Below, one piece after another: positions 60,366 to 64,000 of a DNA stretch of 64,000 bases (within the stretch, counting starts at the first letter, position 1; each line of letters starts with the position of its first letter). A model generated the notes under the pieces. It ran no database searches. It had not been told where the DNA came from and worked only from the letters and a program-made list of their open reading frames with translations. Made by a program: the position numbers and the translations under genes. The DNA comes from Megalonaias nervosa (taxonomy: Eukaryota; Mollusca; Bivalvia; Unionida; Unionidae), in assembly GCA_016617855.1 (NCBI GenBank), contig JAECUM010001880.1:1-64000 (forward strand). Direction: 5' to 3'.

Positions 60366-60722
60366 ACCTGATCCTGACGAAGTAAATTCTTCTAATTTTT
60401 TGTTTATTTCTTGATGTATTTCATCGGCGCCCATGGCAATGTTTGTTCCAGTTAATATTTTTCTCGATTTTGCTGTTAAATATGGTTCTGAAATTTCGCT
60501 GTCAAAACTTTTTGTTTCAAAAATTATATCAAGTATATCTTCAACTGCGTGTAACTTTGATAAAATCGTATGATATTGGACTATAAGTTTAATACTTTTA
60601 TGAGCCGCAAGTTCTTGAGCAATAACTGGTTGTAAAAGATGAAATAAATTTGTGGAGCTGTTATCGTAACCAGAAAATGCTGAAGCAATTTTTTTCTGAT
60701 TTGATAATGTTCTTTTTAGCAA

Positions 60723-60821
60723 TATCTCGCAATTTTAACATTATATATATAATAATATTTTATACTTAATTGAATTTTTTAAGATTTTTAATTAGAGATA
60801 TAAAAAAACCCTTATAATATA
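60723..60821. promoter_or_regulatory. Bidirectional AT-rich gap between PolB and HNH genes
   Basis: This 99-base gap separates the divergent PolB and HNH genes and is almost pure A+T, with TATA-like runs on both strands. It is the only place for promoters of both genes. A similar 35-base AT-rich gap at 61910-61944 separates another divergent pair. No specific factor site is recognisable. Confidence 0.35.
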
Positions 60822-61647
60822 ATGACAGAAATTTTGAGATATATACCACTGACGGCGGAAGAGCAAGAAACTTATCATGTACATCCGAAATACAATTTAT
60901 ACGCTGCAAATGCACTTGGTTCTGTTATCAATATAAAATCTAAAAAATCTATTGGCACACCAACACCAGCTGGTATGTTAATTTCAGTAAAAGGTGATGA
61001 TACGGAAAGAATTGAAATGTTTAGAAAAGATTTTATTTATACTTTGTTTTGCTATGATATTCCAGAAGGACAACGAGTATACAGAGCAAATGGCACAGTT
61101 GCTGATGATAATATTGAAAATTTATCATTACAAAATGAATTTCAACCTCATCCAGTATTTGATTTATACGAGGCAAATGACAAGGGAATTATTAGACATA
61201 TAAGAACAAAAAAAAGTTGTTGGAAGTTTAAAAGGAAATGGATATCTTGGTGTTAATGTGCGTGGAGAAAAAACTAATTTTGTTCATTATCAATTTCATC
61301 GTTTTGTGTTTGAAACTTTTAACGGACTAATACCTTATGGTTTAGTTGTTGATCATAAAAATGGTATTAAAACAGATAATCATTTGGAAAACCTAGATTT
61401 AGTTACGCCAAAAGAAAACACAAGACGTGGAGCCGGTTTTGATGGTTCTAATTTTAAAAATCCAGCCAGACAAATAATTTCAATAAATCTCGAAACTGGA
61501 GAAGAAATCAAATTTGGATCAATAGCATCTGCGGGAAAATATCATAAAATTGATCCACGTGCAATAAAATTTGTAGCTGATAATGTAACAAAATCAGCAA
61601 CGTCAATGTTGACATTTGATAGATTTAGTTTTAAATACGATAACTAA
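60822..61647 (+). pseudogene. HNH-NUMOD endonuclease gene with internal duplication and one frame break
   Basis: Two frames, 60822-61256 (ATG start) and 61258-61647 (no ATG), join if one base is lost from the A8 run at 61208-61215, so this is one gene of about 275 codons with a single slip. The 3' half has a typical HNH core as in phage and giant-virus homing endonucleases: FHRFVFETFNG, then VVDHKNG (D32 and H33 of the second frame), then NHLENLDLVT with a later N. It is followed at residues 69-108 by a NUMOD1-like DNA-binding repeat. The 5' half copies the same fold (xxYxLYxANxxGxI...NIENLSL) but lacks the DH pair, so it looks catalytically dead. It lies divergent from PolB. Likely function: a mobile endonuclease riding on the element. 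Confidence 0.75.
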
Positions 61648-61909
61648 TGATATTTTCTATATCATTTCGAGTAAGACAGTTATGACTAAATTCCATGACA
61701 TCATCGCGATTAAATCGTAACGTCATCATTTTATTTGTATCGAGTTTTATTTTGTCTGCTGCTGTTAAAAATTTGTCAGAATCGCCTAATGTTATCATAA
61801 CATCAACAAAATAAAAATTATGTCCCAATAAACAAGTTCGAATTGCCTCAGCTAATTCTTTGTGATTTAATATATTAACTCGCTGATGATATTTTATTTC
61901 TCCGAACAT
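61631..61909 (-). CDS. Unknown 92-residue protein
   Basis: An ATG-initiated intact frame of 92 codons. It diverges from the 61945 gene across a 35-base AT-rich gap and overlaps the 3' end of the HNH gene by 17 bases, tail to tail. No transmembrane segment or known motif is clear. The middle contains LTAADKIKLD, a phrase that resembles linkers of phage tail-fibre and neck proteins, but nothing else in the protein supports that link. Its compact position between other element genes is the main reason to call it real. Confidence 0.5.
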   Translation of the reverse strand: MFGEIKYHQRVNILNHKELAEAIRTCLLGHNFYFVDVMITLGDSDKFLTAADKIKLDTNKMMTLRFNRDDVMEFSHNCLTRNDIENIISYRI

Positions 61910-61944
61910 CTTATTATTTATTAATTAGACAAAAGATTATTATA

Positions 61945-62445
61945 ATGATGAACTTAATTGAGAGACTGGGTAAACTAAATTCGGAAGATTTTGTTTCAGT
62001 TTCAAATTTTACATTAGAAAATATTACTAATGACAGATTTGCTGGTTATAATGAAAAAGATATTTTGCATAACTATGACGACGACGAAGATGATGTTGTT
62101 GTTAGTAAAAAATATCTAAGCAGACCAACAACTGGGCGATATGATGTTAAGTACCATATTGCTAAAAAAATAATAAAATTTAATTTTACTGTTGCCGAGC
62201 ATCAAATATTTTGGCAACTCATAAAGCCCTTTTTAAACGTAAAAATATCTGGACAACAAAGAAATATAAAATACGATTTTATTTTTGTTAAAATATTGAA
62301 CTTAATGTCAATGGACGGTGCAAGAAAATTACATTTAATTTCTCTGTGTAAACCAGTAAAATGTAAATCAGTATTAATAAAATACGAAGAAATTTATAAT
62401 AATATTATTCAGTCGATGAAATCACAGTCGATGAGATCGACTTAG
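61945..62445 (+). CDS. Unknown 166-residue protein, possibly VLTF3-like C-terminal domain
   Basis: An ATG-initiated frame of 166 codons, reading opposite to its neighbours. It starts 36 bases from the start of the divergent 61631-61909 gene and overlaps the 3' end of the integrase gene by 41 bases. Residues 48-54 are an acidic DDDEDDV run. Residues about 80-155 have an alternating aromatic/hydrophobic pattern (YDFIFVKILNLM, then LHLISLCKP and IKYEEIYNNI). This recalls the C-terminal part of poxvirus late transcription factor 3-like proteins seen in several DNA-virus-like elements. That resemblance is from memory and weak. No zinc-binding cysteines are visible. The frame is intact. Confidence 0.55.
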   Translation: MMNLIERLGKLNSEDFVSVSNFTLENITNDRFAGYNEKDILHNYDDDEDDVVVSKKYLSRPTTGRYDVKYHIAKKIIKFNFTVAEHQIFWQLIKPFLNVKISGQQRNIKYDFIFVKILNLMSMDGARKLHLISLCKPVKCKSVLIKYEEIYNNIIQSMKSQSMRST

Positions 62446-63853
62446 TTGGTACCCAACTATTAAATTTATCGCTATATCCACGCCATTTGACTAAACTTTT
62501 GTTGCCACGCTTTTTAATAACTTTGTCAATAACAAATACATCTTGTTCTGTTTTCTGAAGTTCTTGCTCATAAAAACTGCCAGTTATAGGCTCACCTAAT
62601 AAATCTTTTAACGAGTATGTAACTGGTATTGTTAAAAGTATTTTATCAACAACAAATACTTCTTCGCTCCAGTTATGAGTATACCCTTTCTCAAATGTTT
62701 TTTTCGTCAAAGAAATTCTAACTTTATCACCAACTTTAAATTTGTGTCGTCGGTACATGTTTTCGTTTGCTAATATTGGATTTGCAATCGCGTCGTTTGG
62801 CGACATTTTACTTTTGCCTAGCGAAATGGATCTGTGTTTCGTGTTATTATACTCGTCAACAATGTTTTGTAAATTGTCAATATATTTACTCGTATTTTTA
62901 GCTGTCAAATATTTGTGGATTTTTTCGTTGAGCGTGCGATTAAATCGCTCGACGATGACGCTTTTTCCCTCATTTCCTGTGACATATTTTTTAATGTTAT
63001 TTTGCTCTAAAAACTGTTCAAATTTTTTATTAAAAAATTCCGCTCCGTGATCAGTCCAGATTCTATTTGGTTTTCTTTCTGTAGTCGTTATTATTTGTTT
63101 TAGCGCATCAGTCATCGATGTCCCTGTTTTATCTGAAACGGGTATACTAAACGCGTATTTGCTAAAAACATCTACAACGTTAAAAAGATATCTCTTTGGA
63201 GCTCCATCAGCGCCAAAGTTAAACTGGGCTAGATTTGAAACATCAACCAAGTCTATCACCCAAATGTCATCAACGGCATTTGCGACAACTTTACGTCGCG
63301 GAAACTTTTTTTTAGGTCTGTGTAGCTGAGACGCTAGCGTCTCTAAGGCAAGATCATCATATAATTCTTTTTTACAGAGTCTAGACTCTCCGAGTAAGTC
63401 TCTACCGAGACCTAATTTATATTTTGCTCCAATAAAACCCTGGACCAGCCTTCGGTCAACACGTTCTCGCATATTTACAGGTTTCATATCACGAAGTTCG
63501 TCTAACATTACTTTATCGCAGCTATGTTTATTTTGTTCGCTGTCTGGAAGATCAATATCTCTGTAGCAGATATCATGGCGCATTGCTATTGCGTCAACTT
63601 GATTGTAAGGCTCTTGTCCTGACAGCGGATTATCGTTTTCGTCAGGTTGTTTATCAAGAGGATTATAAGGTCCAGTATATTTATGGCCTGGCAATGTCCA
63701 ACCGCCTTTTGGTTTCGGCAATTTTCCAATAAATTTATGTATATATATACCTGTTCCAATTATTTCTCTGTTTTCGCATTTCTGACAATATGTAACAATT
63801 TTATTTTGCTCGAGACACAAATCTCTATCGCAATCACAGCAGTCGCATGTCAT
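62405..63853 (-). CDS. PLA2-like domain fused to DDE integrase and chromodomain
   Basis: An intact 482-residue reading frame from an ATG. Residues 1-30 are cysteine-rich (CDCCDCDRDLC, then a CxxC at 23-26). Residues about 53-100 resemble the parvovirus VP1-type phospholipase A2 domain: a glycine-rich calcium-loop-like LPGHKYTGPYNPLD, then the catalytic-type HD pair at 93-94 followed by Y97. Residues about 195-350 form a retroviral-type integrase core with D201 (IDLVDV), D268 (IWTDHG) and E302 (VERFNRT), with 33 residues between the last two. Residues 368-400 look like the integrase C-terminal barrel. Residues about 438-470 form a chromodomain (VIDKVI...LVKWRGY...NSWVP). The predicted role is integration of linear element DNA into chromatin. 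The PLA2 part in known viruses acts on membranes. All catalytic residues seem present. The 3' end overlaps the convergent 61945-62445 gene by 41 bases. Confidence 0.9.
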   Translation of the reverse strand: MTCDCCDCDRDLCLEQNKIVTYCQKCENREIIGTGIYIHKFIGKLPKPKGGWTLPGHKYTGPYNPLDKQPDENDNPLSGQEPYNQVDAIAMRHDICYRDIDLPDSEQNKHSCDKVMLDELRDMKPVNMRERVDRRLVQGFIGAKYKLGLGRDLLGESRLCKKELYDDLALETLASQLHRPKKKFPRRKVVANAVDDIWVIDLVDVSNLAQFNFGADGAPKRYLFNVVDVFSKYAFSIPVSDKTGTSMTDALKQIITTTERKPNRIWTDHGAEFFNKKFEQFLEQNNIKKYVTGNEGKSVIVERFNRTLNEKIHKYLTAKNTSKYIDNLQNIVDEYNNTKHRSISLGKSKMSPNDAIANPILANENMYRRHKFKVGDKVRISLTKKTFEKGYTHNWSEEVFVVDKILLTIPVTYSLKDLLGEPITGSFYEQELQKTEQDVFVIDKVIKKRGNKSLVKWRGYSDKFNSWVPTKSISSTVISSTE

Positions 63854-63969
63854 TATTTATTTAGTCGTCTACTAAAATAATTTCTGGAAAACCCGCTCCG
63901 GACAAATTTGTTCTTGGTAAAAACATACTTTTTTTTTCTTCCACAGATTGCACAAATACTTTTCAGCAT
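63853..63969 (-). CDS. Small basic protein upstream of PLA2-integrase, possibly partial
   Basis: A frame of 38 codons runs from an ATG at 63969. Its TAA shares one base with the ATG of the PLA2-integrase gene (TAATG), a tight arrangement that suggests both are expressed from one transcript. The product is very basic and carries one CxxC pair (CAICG) near its start, then a run of lysines. The frame stays open upstream of the ATG to the window edge through an A-rich stretch, so the real protein may be longer. I recognise no family. Confidence 0.4.
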   Translation of the reverse strand: MLKSICAICGRKKKYVFTKNKFVRSGFSRNYFSRRLNK

Positions 63970-64000
63970 TATTCTATTATTTTTTTTTTCTTTCTGTTTT

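Larger units (their letters stand above)
57259..60722 (-). pseudogene. polB: Protein-primed family B DNA polymerase (Polinton PolB), interrupted
   Basis: Three pieces form one gene: 60363-60722 (119 codons), 57465-60353 (962 codons) and 57259-57468 (69 codons). In the main piece: a C2HC finger at residues 159-180; exonuclease motif I YADFE (212-216); an endonuclease-VII/HNH-like insert with CHIC at 310-313 and DHCH at 329-332; exonuclease II around NFRGYDSH (361-368); exonuclease III around 506-522; polymerase motif A LDTNNLYG (611-618); motif B KLMYNSVFG (776-784); motif C FTDTDS (873-878). All active-site residues are present. The N-terminal piece is in the same frame and separated only by a TGA at 60363-60365. 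The C-terminal piece is in the -1 frame after an A AAA AAG heptamer. No ATG opens the first piece; an ATG just upstream lies one frame away across an A5 run. Role: replication of the linear element by protein priming. Confidence 0.92.
56800..64000 (-). mobile_element. Polinton/Maverick (adintovirus-like) element, right part cut by window edge
   Basis: A cluster of seven closely packed genes on both strands includes a type-B protein-primed DNA polymerase and a retroviral-type integrase, the pair that defines Polintons/Mavericks and the related adintoviruses. Gaps between genes are mostly under 100 bases and several gene ends overlap, unlike the gene-empty host DNA to the left. The left boundary is not certain. 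The last gene ends at 56798, and an unusual direct repeat at 56147-56404 may belong to the terminal region. No inverted partner can be seen, because the other end lies beyond base 64000. Capsid, protease and ATPase genes are not visible and may lie there. A related but older copy lies at 47196-52584. Confidence 0.85.

Noticed and set aside
47196..64000. Idea that the two Polinton-like pieces are halves of one rearranged element
   Set aside because: Both contain the PolB 3' half and the small neighbour gene at clear divergence, so they are separate copies.
1..64000. CRISPR arrays, rRNA genes and bacterial operons
   Set aside because: No regularly spaced short repeats with unique spacers, no rRNA-like sequence, and the genome character is eukaryotic.

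Overview
The window is eukaryotic, repeat-rich, AT-rich animal DNA with no recognisable host protein-coding gene. The host is probably a mollusc or a close lophotrochozoan. This rests on three kinds of dispersed repeat: tRNA-derived SINEs whose 3' body carries a 'cgatatgactgaaaaattgtt'-type motif or a 'ccggg..ttcctccacca' motif, repeats ending in 'gacggacgcac...gtgagct' or 'acggggtataataaaaa', and 'aagggcaataactc' units. All three are common in molluscan genomes (prior knowledge; I could not search). Dinucleotide and tetranucleotide microsatellites are abundant.

Layout. About 0-8.9 kb holds microsatellites, a minisatellite, a hAT-type non-autonomous element with an 8-bp target duplication that split a 34-bp tandem array, and two SINEs. 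At 8.93-9.4 kb is the first copy of a terminal-inverted-repeat family, here called R1. At 9.8-14.2 kb is a badly decayed Ty3/Gypsy element whose integrase remnant lies before the reverse transcriptase and RNase H, the Gmr1-type order. At 24.9-27.3 kb is a decayed minus-strand LINE interrupted by a SINE. About 27-46 kb holds further SINEs, R1 copies, mollusc-type repeats and a second LINE fragment.

At 47.2-52.6 kb is a broken, internally deleted Polinton/Maverick-like element with about 170-bp terminal inverted repeats, inserted into a fourth R1 copy. It keeps the 3' half of a protein-primed PolB gene, a small PolB-adjacent gene, and on the other strand a fibre-like gene with phage-tail-fibre-type repeats.

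At about 56.8 kb to the right edge is a second, much better preserved, related element in the opposite orientation. Its genes are a small PolB-adjacent gene, PolB with an internal HNH/endonuclease-VII-like module, an HNH-NUMOD gene made of two copies of one fold, two small unknown genes, and a gene fusing a parvovirus-like phospholipase A2 domain to a retroviral-type integrase and a chromodomain. The capsid, protease and packaging ATPase genes expected of a Polinton/adintovirus are not in the window and may lie beyond base 64000.

How the parts would work together: PolB is the protein-primed replicative polymerase, and the integrase with chromodomain would insert the linear element into chromatin. 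The PLA2 domain in parvoviruses breaches endosomal membranes, so its fusion to an integrase suggests a viral phase. The fibre-like gene of the older copy points the same way. In the better copy PolB is interrupted by one in-frame TGA and by a -1 frame change at an A AAA AAG heptamer that the older copy shares. The HNH gene is interrupted by a shift at an A8 run. These could be decay, homopolymer assembly errors or, for the shared heptamer, recoding.
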